NCBI RefSeq assembly: GCF_002878395.1
Contig: NC_061118.1
Span: forward strand, 129,815,465 to 129,879,464
DNA: 64,000 nt
From: Capsicum annuum
Taxonomy: Eukaryota > Streptophyta > Magnoliopsida > Solanales > Solanaceae
Direction: 5' to 3'
Shown here: piece by piece, positions 11,947 to 23,516 of the stretch
How positions within the stretch are numbered: the stretch's first letter is position 1
Layout: the number at the start of each line of letters is the position of its first letter
Notes under the pieces: model-generated
What the model was told of the DNA's origin: nothing
The model's input: only the letters and a program-made list of their open reading frames with translations
Database searches by the model: none
Translations under genes and position numbers: made by a program

Positions 11947-13477
11947 TGGCCTAGTATACACTAGATACTAAATAAATACCAAAATTTTAGTTAGAATCAA
12001 ACTAACATAACTGATAGCTGTAATAATAATGTAAGACTGAGTATCGATCAAAACTAGAAATACACCTGTTTGACAGCCCAATACGCAAAAATCTAAATAT
12101 TTTTCTCAAAGACTTTAAGACATGATGAGATGTTGGGATAAGTCCCTAACTAACTCAAACTAACTGAAATAAAATGAAATACTGAAATAACTAACTAGTA
12201 ACTAGTCCTTGAATGATGAGGTCTTACCAAAATTATTGTTGAGTGATGCGGGAATATGCTAAGTGTGGCCCGGGTATTAAGCGTCTGAACCTATATTATG
12301 AGACAATATAGCTGAAAGAAGTATGTGATTAGTACTGCAAATGTAATAAGTATGCAGGATGGGAAACTTTCTAGCTTAAGCTGATCATGAATGCATGAAC
12401 AAGATCAAGTATTTTCACGTGCTTAATAAAAATTGAATATTTGAATAACAGAATACAAGGTCAATGAAAACCAAAACTGAATATAAACTAAAGCATAAAC
12501 GGAGGATTGTGGAAGTTAACAATAGCAGACATACCCCAGTCTAAGAAAATTAGGGTCCAACCTATAACCCCAGTTGGAAGGGTGCTAGTACCTTACAAAG
12601 GGTATCAACACTAGCTGGCTTGTATTTACTAAACTGATGTCCCAAAGGACTAAGGTGTCATGACTCAATTGATGGGGACCCCTTGTCACCTAAAACGATG
12701 TCATATTTCTGGAACTTATGAACTGCTATTAATGGTCCGTGTCTAACTAACAGGGGAGCCATCATCTATGCGTTCACTCGGTGCTATGTATGACTCCCAA
12801 CAGAATGACACTAAAGCAAAATCTGAATTTTTCACCATGATATTATTCTAAAAAAGATAATGCATATATAATCTAATGTACTCAAAAATATATAAAATAA
12901 CATATGCCTAAATTCCTAGGTATCGGGTGTTCATAACCCACCAGCTCTAAAGATGATAATATTAACTGAACATTTTGAGAAAAATAACAATTCAAGTATA
13001 ATAACTCAACACATTATCATACTAAGGGAATTCATGATTCTTAAAAACATGGGAGATGATTCATTTAGGGGAAACATGTGTTCATGGATTTCTTACAATA
13101 ATAAACTATAGAATTTAACGAAAACTCATATTTGACCTCGAACTTAAACTTGCAGGTAAAACATCTCGAAGATGGAGAAGTTATTGGGACTCAATGACTG
13201 AAAGATACCTATTGATTAACTCCCATATAGCAGAAGGTGGAACCCTTGGAGAAATCCTTGGAATTGAGCTTGCGCTTGAGAAACCCTAACTTGGCTTTGG
13301 AGAAGAAGAAATCACTCCTTTTTGCTAAATGTTTAGTGATTTTTTATTTTATGAGATATTAGGATAAATTTAAACCCCAATAGCTAATGTTGGAATACCC
13401 AAATGATGTGAGTTTGGCATTAGAAGAATGGGAAATTACAAAAAATCCCTTTTAAAATTACGTAGGAAATTACTGGT
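11947..13477 (-). repeat. Element C LTR, copy 1, left part
   Basis: Starts tggcctag and matches 25612-27162, starting tggcctgg, throughout (shared: tactaaataaatacc, gtaataagtatgca, tcatgactcaattgatgggga, cttggctttggagaagaag). The rest of this LTR lies at 21316-21813 beyond the inserted element D. Joined across D the LTR is about 2.03 kb and starts TG, ends CA. No partner internal region is evident, so it behaves as a solo LTR. Confidence 0.7.
13473..13477. repeat. Target-site duplication of D, left
   Basis: ctggt precedes the left TG of D; the right counterpart is ttggt at 21311-21315, one substitution away. The uninterrupted C copy has actggttccag at 27157-27167, showing the original target was ctggt. 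Confidence 0.75.
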
Positions 13478-14986
13478 TGATAATGCTCAACTTACATGTC
13501 AACTTAAGTGTAAGGTGGTCGTCATCAATATATTTACCCAACTTTGGAGTTGGGGTTGAATCCAGGATGAACATTATGAGTGGAGATCAAATTAATTCAA
13601 AATGATAGATACGAGTTAAATTCAAAAAAATGTTATAAGAAATTAAAATGGGGGAGGTGACTAACAACACTAATGTTTATTTTTGGTTTTTTCTAGTATA
13701 AATTCAGGGCTACGAATAATTAGAGTTTTAAAAATGATGCACGAATCTTGGGATTATGCATTACAAGGGAGTGACATGTGGGGGCTAATAATCAACATCA
13801 ATTTAGTAAATCAAATATGGGTAGGCTTGGTTATAGATTTTGATGCTAGCCTTTCGAAAAAGCACCAAACTTTTAACAATTGATTCTTTCGAATACCTAA
13901 TAGGTATGTTCAAAAATTGGCTACCACAACCTCAATCAAGGAATCCCTATTTCTAGGATGAAACCCAAGGCATAGTCAACCTCACTTTCACCCTTATTTC
14001 TAAGATAGTGTGAATTTAGCAAACTACACAGATAATTGTCTATCATTGCTTAGATCCGCACATCCCTATTTTAAGGATGACATAGATTCCTAAACTTCAC
14101 CAAAACCCTTCTTCCGAATATAGCCTTGGGTTTTCTAGAGCTTAGAGCTTTCATCTATCAATCCATATGGGTATTTGGAGCTTTCACCAATCAAATCCAA
14201 ACAAAACTAGCATAGCAACAATAGAAGCCATGAACATGAATTACCAAATAAATGCTAATACTCACAACCAACACATACTTTAACCCCTATTCCCACATAA
14301 ACACAAGAGGTAGATTTAGTTACACATAAGATAAACAAGCATAGATATACGCATAATCTCCGTTGAATCAAAGTTGTAGAAGATTTAAGCAAATGTTACT
14401 TAAAACTTAGCTCACCCACAATATCAACAATGGAAATAAGCTTTTCTTCCACTTAGAAAGTCTCCAATTTATTCTTCAACCAAAATTTATACAAAAAAAT
14501 TTTCTCCAAAATTGGAGGCAACAAAGTGTCAAACTAGAAAAAAAATTGGGGATGAAGGAATTGTAATGAATTAATTATCATGAGGCTAGAGTTTGAGTCT
14601 TTTTCTTCAAATTGGGATCAGATTGTGCAATTACAGATTTGTCCTTAGGCCGACTTTTTGCACTAAGCCACGATTACAGCTACGCGACTGTTGTTAAGTT
14701 CCACGACTACCGATAGATGGATTTTGCTTGATTACCCGATCGGGGTTAGTAGACCACGATCGTGGTATCTGAGGCCAGTTTCTTCTCCAAGCCTTCATCT
14801 GTACCATTCCTTCTCCATTTTGATAATTTTACGCTTCGCTCCATATCTTTTGAGATCCTTAACAATATGCCTGCAAAGAGTTGATATTTGTGCATTAAAT
14901 CACAATTATGTCTTATCTACTCATTTGAAACAAGGCAATGTGCACTATAACTAAGTGCGAATGAGTGGTAAAACCACCACTCATCA
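13478..14986 (-). repeat. Element D 3' LTR (left)
   Basis: Aligns along its full length with 19779-21310 (aattcaaaatgatagata, caatcaaggaatccctat, gcataatctcc / ccataatatcc). Ends with accaccactcatca. Part of its U3 (14640-14780) retains ccacgat, gcgactg and gaccacgatcgtgg words that correspond to the intact hairpin in the other LTR. Confidence 0.85.
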
Positions 14987-15020
14987 ACACCCCCAACTTA
15001 AAGTATTTGCTTGTCCTCAT
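14987..15020 (-). other. Element D polypurine tract and upstream motif
   Basis: On the minus strand it reads GAGGACAAGCAAATACTTTA followed by AGTTGGGGGTGT, directly abutting the LTR start TGATGAGTGG. The GAGGACAnGCAAA...AAGTTGnGGGT string also precedes the E LTRs (29346-29376 and 23517-23548), a shared Athila-like trait. Confidence 0.7.
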
Positions 15021-16860
15021 GAAACACTACCTTACTCAAAGAGAAACAATTATGTATGCCCAAACTTTATTCCTTAAGGATCATAACAACTTTAATTTAA
15101 ATTGCAACCACAAGTAGCTCATTGCACAGGGACTAAGCTAACTTTGCTACACCCATTCTTATTAAATATTAAAACTAAGGCTATATAGGACTTTAAAGAT
15201 AGACCAAGAAAGAAAAACCAAAACTCTAGAAGTGACTCTTTTTTTATGATAAATAAGCTATACTACATTTGCCTCATTGCCGTAGGGTGACAAAATCGCC
15301 CACCTCAACTTGTTTCACATGTCGTCCTTACAAGAAAGAGAATTCCTCACATCAAGTTACAATATATACAACAAGGAATGTTAAGTGCATAAACTCTCTC
15401 TCTCTTACAAAAGAAATCTCAATGCAACAAATGTTATACCATAGGCTTGCCCCTATGTTCAATTGCTACTACAAAGAAAATAAATGATTGGATATCTCAA
15501 AGGACTTTCTACCCTTGTAATGCAGGTTTAGGTTAGGGTAGTATATTATTTAGGAACAACATTGCTATTCCCTTCCTTGAGAGTCAACATCACACTTTTC
15601 AATATCTTTTTTTTTATTATTGGCCACTCTCCTTTGTCTTTTCTTTTTTCTCATACCTATCATTCTATTCCTTTGTTATCCAACTTTCTTTTATCTCTTT
15701 TCCTAGAATTTTTCATTCAATTCTATCCTCTATTGGATCTTTTCTTTTCTAAATATTTATGTATATCACTTAGGCACCTTGGCATTCTACTAACACTTGG
15801 TGGCCTATAACTTTCTTCCATCAACTTTACCACCCCCAACTTAGGCTTTTATCTTTAAGTTGCATTTTCAAGTTTAAGGAGGGTATGGTTCAAAAAAGGG
15901 ATAAAAAAATGGTTCATGGGTTGTAATTTATTTGCCAAAGAAAGGTCCAAAGGCTCAAAGTGGGTAACTAGAGATTCCAATTATGCATAGAAAGGATTTT
16001 TAGGCTAGTGATGGTTCCAAAATCACAAGGATGGCCTAAGATCATTTCTCTAATCAATCACCATTAACATTATCTTTAAAAGACTAATGGGGCAAATTCC
16101 AGATAACACAAGTATACACGAGACGCATGCGAGAATCTCACCATACATGGCATGAAAAAATTGCTGAAGGGGTTTAATTGTCCCTCCTCTGGGAGACAAA
16201 ATTGGAGTATTTAACACTATGTACAAGTCAACAATATGCGGAGTCACAAAAAAAGATGAACATTTGGTACAAAGTCACTCACGTCCATGCTCTTAATTTT
16301 TGAAAAGATTTAGACGAAGAGGGGTTGTTTCTTACACATTAGCACCACACGCAATTTGCTAAACTGTGGCTACAACCAAAGCTTTAGTCTTAAATATAGA
16401 CTCGATAATGGGCAAGCTAACCATATATTTACTCAGACTTCGCCAATGGTTTGTAAAGTGACCCCAACTTAATAAAGTATAATGCTACAGGTACTTAAGC
16501 TTCCCTTCCATTTATGACACATAATGCTACAGGTACTCAGAATTCCCCTGCACCTATATCTCAAACCCAAACACGATGCTTTACCCTTTAGAACGTCATC
16601 TTTCAATCCATTATAGGGCAAAGATAATCTGTATTGACAAGATTAAAATAAAATTAAATCAAAAGAAATAAAATTAAATCAAAAGAATACTAAAAATAGA
16701 AGAAAAAAATAATAATCCATAAAACATGGGAACCATCAGATTACCTAAAAATGTAGCATTCCAAAACACAATAAAAGAAATCTTTAGAGTGTCATCCAAA
16801 ACACTACCCAAACATATCAATGAAGTACAAATATAGGGATAGGCTCCCCCAACTGAAAAA
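15021..16860 (-). other. Element D 3' non-coding region
   Basis: No domain is recognisable; a plus-strand frame at 15562-15810 is pyrimidine-rich and looks like chance. It includes the two-part conserved block (cataggcttgc at 15440 and gtaatgcagg at 15517, exactly 77 nt apart) shared with E and F, a direct repeat of ataatgctacaggtact (about 16480 and 16521), and a perfect 20-bp tandem pair aaataaaattaaatcaaaag at 16646-16685. Confidence 0.5.
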
Positions 16861-16878
16861 TTGGCAGTGCCCTACTGC

Positions 16879-17148
16879 CTAGTTAGCAAGGTAAGGGTAA
16901 AGGATACTCCCTGAATTAGCTTTATCATCTCCAATAAACCCTGCATCGTCTTCACCATTATTGGCACTATATCCCTCAGCAGTGTCTCCATTATCATAGT
17001 CGCTCCTTGATGAATGTTGATGTTCTTTATGCTTAAGAACCTTAAATATGTCCTTTACCCCTCTCCATATCTTGGTGAAGAATTTTTTCTCTTCTTTTCC
17101 CTCTTTAACAACCTTTTCTATGATTCTTGGTGGTTTTTGTGTGGTATT
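16879..17148 (-). pseudogene. Element D hydrophilic ORF piece (C-terminal end)
   Basis: A minus-strand frame of about 89 codons ends at a TAG at 16879-16881. It is basic in its first half (KVVKEGKEEKKFFTKIWRGV, then KVLKHKEHQHSS) and acidic/small-residue rich afterwards (DNGDTAEGYSANNGEDDAG). An overlapping upstream frame (about 17120-17250) reads YYEIYQEELKKYYARVIKLE. I recognise no family. It may be the end of the protein whose start lies near 19640, with at least two frameshifts. Confidence 0.4.
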
Positions 17149-18493
17149 CCTAAGGTCGAATATGCTCTTTCCAATTTGATTACCCTAGCATAATATTTCT
17201 TCAGCTCCTCCTGATATATTTCATAGTAGGACTAAGCCGCATATGACAAGCGAGTAGTAAAGGATTCTCCTGGCTCCTAGGGTAACCCTAGAGTATGTTC
17301 CCTAACTGCAAAAACTCAATGAAATAATTCAAGGAATGTAACTGGTGCTTTGTCTATAGAGATACTCTATTCTATGTATAGCTTGGACCTTGGGATGTTC
17401 TTTTAATACTCGTAGTGGCTTTCCAAAAGCAAGGCTCAGGATTCGTCTAAGTCTCTCATGCTATAGCTAAGTCCCTGTATGTGGGAAACATTGGACAATG
17501 TTTAAAATTTTTAAAATAAAATATATGCTAGATTAACAAAAAAAGTACATGTGGCACTGTTATAGAAGATTCTGGGGTAAATATAGATGTGCAGAAAGTT
17601 GGGTTTCTCTAGGAAGATGGCCTCAAGTATTGTGATCGTGAAGTATTTACTACAATCGCGCTACTGCGGTTGGGGTTATTAGGACTGCAGTCATGATACT
17701 TGAGACTGCAGCCAATAGCTTTCCCAGTTGCTCAAAAGACACAAACTTAAGATCAACTTTGTCTTCCAACTAGGTGTACATCATTATTATCAGATAAAAA
17801 TAATCCTAGCTAGCAAGATTACAGTCCTAAACTTGAAGGAATCCATGTTGGACTTGCTTGGGTAATGAATAGACACCAATTATAACTAGTCTAGTTTAGA
17901 ATATAGGTACTCAAGACTTCCCCAAATGATGTATAGTCACCCTACAACTACTAACCACAATTATAATTACAAACAAGAGTAATTTTAGCATTATAAAACT
18001 ATTTCAAGCTCATTTCTAGCTACATGTCCTAAGTCTAGACTAACAGTGAATGCAAGGGAGTTTAAGACTCCATACAAGGTGACTGATGCAAGATGTTTGA
18101 AATAAAACCTTGGACACTTTTGAGAGGCCACAAATTTGAGGGAAATTATGAGAATATTTAAAACTAAGGAGCATGGGTGAATGGCATTCGGATGGTCTTT
18201 TTAATCAAATCTAACTGCGATTGCGGTCCAAGTTACGCAATCGCGGTCACATGGTCTCCGCGATCACAGGGGCAAAAACTGCGGTTGCGATAACTGAGAC
18301 CAAGTATTCAGGGTTCTTGCATGTCCTACTTAGTCTATTTGCCTAATCTCACATCCCTTCTTTCCAAATTCAACAAAAATGTCCCTAAGAACCAATACTT
18401 TATGGACTATGCATGTCCACAAATAACAAAAAAAATCAAAATCTACCCTAGCATACGTAAATAAAAGATACGGGCCCCTTTTTGTGGCATGAT
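17149..18493 (-). other. Element D central region with CG-rich near-palindromes
   Basis: No protein domain readable. Two patches are unusually rich in CG dinucleotides for this window: 17625-17700 (gtgatcgtgaag, caatcgcgctactgcggttg) and 18210-18295 (actgcgattgcggt, tacgcaatcgcggt, tccgcgatcaca, ctgcggttgcgat). The words are variants of one near-palindrome that also forms the hairpin in the right LTR. Confidence 0.5.
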
Positions 18494-18539
18494 GGGTTGC
18501 CTCCCATCTAGCGCTTAGTTAAAATTAATAGCACGACGG
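18494..18539 (-). other. Conserved block shared by D and F
   Basis: Plus strand gggttgcctcccatctagcg continuing to gcacgacgg. The equivalent block in F (43319-43364) starts ggttttcctcctaagaaac and ends catcatgac. Both lie just 3' of the element's acidic ORF piece. Differences include CG-to-TG/CA changes. Confidence 0.5.
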
Positions 18540-18643
18540 TTTCACTTCTTCCATTTATGTATCCACTTAGAAAATATAAATATCCATCCCAACGTTTACT
18601 CAATATGCAATGAGCGACTGAGGGATAGAAATTCAAATTTTTT

Positions 18644-18943
18644 TCAGATAAAACTTGGAAGAGATGGTAAAGTGCAAAGAAAGTTCTGAACTCGCCATTT
18701 TGAAGACATGAAGTTTTTACCCAACTTCATATCGATCTTCTGAAGTTGATCCTTTGGTAAAAGTAAGAACATCAATAAGACATTCCTTTTACTTTGGAAG
18801 TTGAGAATCTTGGCCTTTAATGGACGGGGCTCCATGTGCTCCTTCAGAATGACAAACTCTAAAATACTAGAGTCGGACTCCACCTCCCCACATTCCTCTA
18901 TTTGGTCAAAAGAAAGGTTCCTTATCACATCCTCTATGCCCAA
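18644..18943 (-). pseudogene. Element D acidic ORF piece
   Basis: 99-codon minus-strand frame beginning MGIEDVIRNLSFDQIEECGE, with acidic residues early (EVESDSS, VILKEHME) and a lysine-rich middle (KAKILNFQSKRN, KIDMKLGKNFM). No enzymatic motif and no similarity I can name. It continues the same strand as the glutamate-rich piece at 19101-19316 and probably belonged to the same protein. In other non-autonomous Athila-like elements the comparable place is held by a gag tail fused to acidic sequence of unknown role, as in element F here. Confidence 0.45.
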
Positions 18944-19100
18944 TATTGAAGAGTAGGTTGAACGAGGTCTAAAACCTACCTTTGGGTTGGCTTTCTTAAA
19001 GGCATTATCCCCGCGAAATGAGCTAGAGTCATCATAATAGATTTGTTTTGCCTCTTCTTTTGACTCGTCTCAATCCAATTATTATGACTTCTTCTCCCTC

Positions 19101-19316
19101 CTATGATTCGGATGATTGGGATGTCATTGAGGAATCTTTTCTACTAAGCTCATTATCATAGCTTGGTTTCTCTTCATGATAACACTCCGCTTGAATAGTG
19201 GGAAAGGTAATGATAGTTTCAAGATTTTCTTCTTTGCTCAATAGATCTTCCTTGAAACTTTTCCATTCTTTGTACATGTATTCCATATTCTCCTCCATTG
19301 CATCAACTCCACCCAA
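19101..19316 (-). pseudogene. Element D glutamate-rich, coiled-coil-like piece
   Basis: 71-codon minus-strand frame rich in E, K and M with heptad-like spacing (AMEENMEYMYKEWKSFKEDL, LLSKEENLETI) and a serine-rich end. Upstream in the same direction, EKLEEQC is readable near 19370. It could be the oligomerising part of a gag-like protein. No database family is claimed. Confidence 0.4.
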
Positions 19317-19539
19317 GATGGCTAGTAACCTTGGGTATCAACTACTGGACTCGGTGCATTGTTCTTCCAGTTTCTCAACATATGACCTAATAAAATCATA
19401 GGAAGAACTAGCAATTTGATTAGTATAATAGTGGGAGGAGGTGTCTAGACACTCGTCCCAATGTCCTTGTAGATTTCCAAACATAGGGAAACAATACTCC
19501 TAATTGGATTGAGATGGTAAAATCTTTCTCGGGGAGCAT

Positions 19540-19640
19540 ACTTATAATCTCTCCTAAAGTGTGGTCCATAACAATATGAACATGGGGGGTCACGATATGA
19601 CTTCCAATCATTAAACTCATATTGTTAGAAGATACCATCA
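19540..19640 (-). pseudogene. Element D zinc-knuckle-like segment
   Basis: The minus strand reads WKSYRDPPCSYCYGPHFRRD then YKYAPRE. The CxxCxxxHxxxx(Y) pattern is a zinc knuckle with its last cysteine changed to tyrosine (ligand codons between 19548 and 19582). It lies about 120-220 nt inside the primer site, at the very start of the coding region. This supports a gag-derived product and separates D from elements that have lost all coding sequence. Confidence 0.45.
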
Positions 19641-19755
19641 AGAAAAGTAAAAATAAAATATAATCTACCAACAAAGAAAATCACAAAAATATATATACAA
19701 ACTTGAATTCAAGCAAGTGGCTAAATTTCCAAACTAACTCAATACACCAAATTGT

Positions 19756-19773
19756 TCCCTGGCAATAGCGCCA
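19756..19773 (-). other. Element D primer-binding site (tRNA-Asp type)
   Basis: The plus strand reads tccctggcaatagcgcca, matching 15 of 18 positions of tccccggcaacggcgcca, the complement of the TGGCGCCGTTGCCGGGGA primer site known from Athila-group elements. All three mismatches are transitions. It sits beside the right LTR, giving minus orientation. Confidence 0.75.
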
Positions 19774-19778
19774 TTTTT

Positions 19779-21310
19779 TTATAACCTTAACTTATACGTC
19801 AATTTAACTGTAAGGTGATCGTCTTCAATATATTTACCTAACTTTGTGATCGGGGTTGAATCCATGAGGAACAATGTGAGTGGCACTCAAATTAATTCAA
19901 AATGATAGATACAAGTTAAATTCGAACAAATATTACAAGAAATTAAAATGGGGGAGGTTACTACCTACACTACTGTTACTTTTTGGGTTTTTCTAGTATA
20001 AATTTGGTACTACGAATAATTAGAGATTTAACAGTTATGTACGGATCTTTGGATTATCCATTACTAAGTGAGTGACATGTGGGAGCTAATAATCAACATC
20101 AATTTAGTAAATCAAATATGGGTAGTCTTGGTTATATATATTAATGTTAGCCCGTCTACAAAACACCAAACTTTCACCCATTAATTCTTTCGAATACCTG
20201 ATAGGTGTGTTCAACATTTGGCAACCACAACCTTAATCAAGGAATCCCTATATCTAGGAGGATACCCAACGCATAGTCAACCTAACTTTCACCATTAATT
20301 CTATGATAGTGAGAATTTAGCATACTATATACAAAGTTGTCTATCATTGCTTTGGTTCCCATATCTCTTTTTTGAGGATGACATGGATTCCTAACCTTCA
20401 CTCAAAACCCTTATTTCAAAGATAGCCTTGGGTTTTCTACTTGGAGCTTTCACCCATCAAGCCCATGTGGATATTTGGAGCTTTCACCCATCAAATCCCA
20501 ACTAAACTAGCATAGCAATAATAGAACCCATAAACATAAACTAACGTATATATTCTAACAATCACAACCCATACATACTTTAACCCCTATTCATACATAC
20601 CCACAAGAGGGAGATTTAGCTACACATAAGATAAACAAGCATAGATAAACCCATAATATCCCGTGAATCAAAGTTGTAGAAGATCAATGTGAAGGTTACT
20701 TCAAACTTGGGTCTCCCACAATATCAACAATGAAAGTGAGAAAATCTTCCACTTAGAAAGTCTCCAAGGTATTTTTCACCCCAAATTTATACAATATTTT
20801 TCTCCAAAAATGGAGACTACAAAGTCTTAAGCAAAGAAAAACTAAACTTGGGAAAGAAGTAATTGTAATGAATGAATTATCATGAGGCTAGGGTTTGAGT
20901 CTTTTTTTGTTCAAATTGGGATGAGAATATGCAATTATAGATTTGCCCTTGGGCTGACTTTTTTTGTTAAGCCGTGATCGCATAGGTCTGGCTGCGATCA
21001 CGGCTTTGCAACTGCTCTTAAGTTATGTAACCGCAGGTGGATGTCTTTTGCTTGACTACTGCAAGCTTAGTTAGCAGAATGTGACCTCGGTACCTGAGGC
21101 CAGTTTCTACTCCAATCCTTCAACTGCACCTTTCCTACTTAATTTTGATCATTTTATACTTCTATCAATATCTTTTGATCTCCTCAACTATATGGCGGCA
21201 AAGAGTGGATATTATTGAATTTAATCATAATTATGTCTTATCTACTCATTTGAAACAAGGTAAGTGCAGTAAAATTGAGTGCGAATAAGTGGTAAAATCA
21301 CCACTCATCA
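19779..21310 (-). repeat. Element D 5' LTR (right)
   Basis: Partner of 13478-14986. The left edge has lost its TG (reads ttataacc), the right edge is ccactcatca. The U3 portion contains the perfect 14-bp inverted repeat at 20969-21006. Confidence 0.85.
20969..21006. repeat. Perfect 14-bp inverted repeat in D LTR
   Basis: Left arm aagccgtgatcgca (20969-20982), 10-nt loop, right arm tgcgatcacggctt (20993-21006). The arms are exact reverse complements. The equivalent place in the left LTR (about 14664-14700) is decayed. Confidence 0.9.
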
Positions 21311-21315
21311 TTGGT

Positions 21316-21813
21316 TCCCGTTGTAACAACTCAGACTATGATTCATTATTATTAGTCATGAGTGATGGTCTGGTGTCATGACCTGGGGACTTGATCCTTG
21401 GGTCCTTACTATCATGAAAATGACAGACTCATGATGACTTATTTTGTTTAATAGTGGGTCATCATGAAGATTCGTGATGAGGAGCTAAATCCCTTAGTTT
21501 CTTTACTGTTGTGGCAATAGGTACACATAAAGACTCATTAGGAGTCTAAATGATTCGAATGTTAGACTCTCCACTACAAAGATGGATTTTGGGATCTTCA
21601 CTATTATGGCAACGACTCCACATAATAGCTTATTACATCTGGAAATGGGTCATTTCCTGAGCCATTGTCTCTGGCAGTTCGACAGCTTCTCAAACATCTT
21701 AGCATAACCTCTTACTATGAAATTAAATCAACACAAGACTGGTGGTATTGGAAATGATAATATAATGTACTATACTTTTTCAAATCTAGAGCTTGAAATT
21801 TTATGGTATTACA
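21316..21813 (-). repeat. Element C LTR, copy 1, right part (U3 end)
   Basis: Continues 13477 after the D insertion and aligns with 27163-27660. On the minus strand the LTR begins TGTAATACCATAAAATTTCA, a familiar gypsy LTR start. It contains actcat / atgagt near-palindromes at 21322-21460. Confidence 0.7.
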
Positions 21814-21983
21814 ATCGATATTATGTTGTGACTCACTTAGAGTGCATAGCAGGATTAGGCTTGATTTCATGAGTTTGATAGATTTTGTTGTTTTTAAGTG
21901 TGATCTTTTTAATGGTTATGTGTATATTAGTGGGGATGGATGGTGATTTTTTCCATATTCAGATTATATAAGGAGATCTCTGA
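21814..21983 (+). pseudogene. Protease-like scrap, copy 2
   Basis: Homologous to 11735-11885 and 27661-27830 (tatgttgtgactcacttagag). It lies between the C LTR end and the first E LTR. Frames are broken. Confidence 0.35.
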
Positions 21984-23516
21984 TGTTGACCAAAACTATA
22001 CCTTCAAAGAGGTATGTTACGTTCAATTTCAAATATAGTAACACAAACGAGATTGGATTCAAACCCATAAGGAATGTGTGGAATTATATCTCGAACTTGA
22101 TAAAATCATGGGTAGTGTAGAAAAGTAAATTGGGAGATTTGATACGAATAGTAAATAATCACTGAACTTGAGTACTTGAGGTTTTAAATACATAAAGAAA
22201 AACACTAGGACTGTGTTCCCCCTCGTATTTAACTTAGTATGTTTATCGTGTTCAATTCACCTAACCCACTGCTCTGTATGTAAATTCTGACATGCTATGT
22301 ATTATCAATTGTCTTGTGAATGTATAGATAAATCTCACCCTTCACCTGGTGAGTCTTAGGACATCACTTTACTATACCTTGTCCTTAACCCCAGTAAAAC
22401 TATCACCTTTTGAGTCTCTAGTAGATTTGATAAGGGTTGATAGCCTCAAATCACTGTCACAATCCCTTTTACCCAATTTGGAACTCCTTTGTGAGAATGA
22501 TCTCGAGTACAAGAAAGTAGTTAGCTTCTATAGTAACTAAGAAAAATATTAATACAAAGAGGAACACAATACATGCAGCTACAACACTTTAGATGAATCT
22601 CCCATTTCTCTTATGTTTTTAATCTGCCAGGGTTCCCACAATCCTAGTTAAGGAAGTTAGCCATTCATGGTTTTGCAACAATCCATAATAATAAATGAAG
22701 AAAACATAGAATTAATTGCATAATAATGAAAAGAATAAAATATAAAATCTTTAATTGATTACGAAACCAAAAACCCAAGAACAAAGTATCAAGTAGCAAA
22801 GTATGTCAAAATTATCAAAAGTGCAAAAAGCATTACAAAAGTACCCAAAGGGTATTTATAGAGTGTCAAAATAACAAAGGAAACCTAACCAAATTAAATA
22901 TGAAAATTATGTTAGCAGTGGTCATGCCTATGGTAACGAGTCGTTAAGACTGGCCATGACCCATTGCCTTCTGTCGTAGCATGTTTCTATCTTCAAGGGT
23001 CACATATCATTATGTGTCTTTATAACTCGTAGGCTGCTAGTTGTAGTCACACCAGTGAATTTTCTCATTGATGACTTCTGAATATGTTGTTAGGACGACT
23101 CCTTACCATGAGTTGTACTAATTCCTTACAACTCGTGGTATCCACTCATTACCACTCGATACTCTTTTAACCATCCATAAGAGTTTTAGTTAACGTGCTC
23201 AGTACGCTTCACATCATTACATGTAGTCCCTCCTTACAAGTCGAGGCCAGTCCTACTTTATCTTCTTCAACTCAAATTTATCCACTGGTAACCTCATGAG
23301 TCTGGCACGAGTCTTAAGGTTACTTAACAACTCTTAGCTTGACGAGTACTTTAACTTTTCATAGCTTTTTCTCCTCTTTTTTAGTAAAACACTACTTCTG
23401 ACCTAGTTTACCAATAATACATTCAAAACACACATCATATCTGATGAAACGAGCTATGTCAATACATAATTTCACCCTTTTAAGCATTGAATGTTCCATG
23501 ATACCACGACATATAA
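21984..23516 (-). repeat. Element E LTR in the left duplication unit
   Basis: Starts tgttgaccaaaac and aligns with 27831-29345 and 37681-39210. It has no partner within its own unit because the E interior stops at the duplication junction (25608). Its U3 end (22930-23345) carries taacgagtcgtta, gacgactcc, caactcgtgg and caagtcgagg words. Confidence 0.8.

Larger units (their letters stand above)
13478..21310 (-). mobile_element. Element D: complete non-autonomous LTR retrotransposon (Athila-like)
   Basis: A 7,833-bp element inserted in C copy 1. It has two LTRs of about 1.5 kb, ends TG...CA, a 5-bp target duplication, an 18-nt tRNA-Asp type primer site beside the right LTR and a polypurine tract beside the left LTR, giving minus orientation. 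Its interior of about 4.8 kb holds no RT, RNase H, integrase or protease that I can read. Instead it has a zinc-knuckle-like piece, glutamate/lysine-rich frames and conserved non-coding blocks. This matches the gag-carrying or large non-autonomous derivatives known for plant gypsy elements, which need enzymes in trans. Confidence 0.8.

Noticed and set aside
15562..15810. 82-codon plus-strand frame rich in F, L and S that looks like a membrane protein
   Set aside because: Pyrimidine-rich 3' non-coding region of minus-strand element D; hydrophobicity comes from ctt/ttt runs, and E and F have similar pyrimidine-rich stretches without a conserved frame.
19756..19773. Possible tRNA gene fragment
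   Set aside because: The tRNA-like 18 nt is a primer-binding site next to an LTR; no cloverleaf or internal promoter boxes surround it.
22930..23345. Regularly recurring short words suggesting a CRISPR-like array
   Set aside because: Words vary in sequence and spacing, with no constant repeat or spacer, and the context is a eukaryotic LTR.
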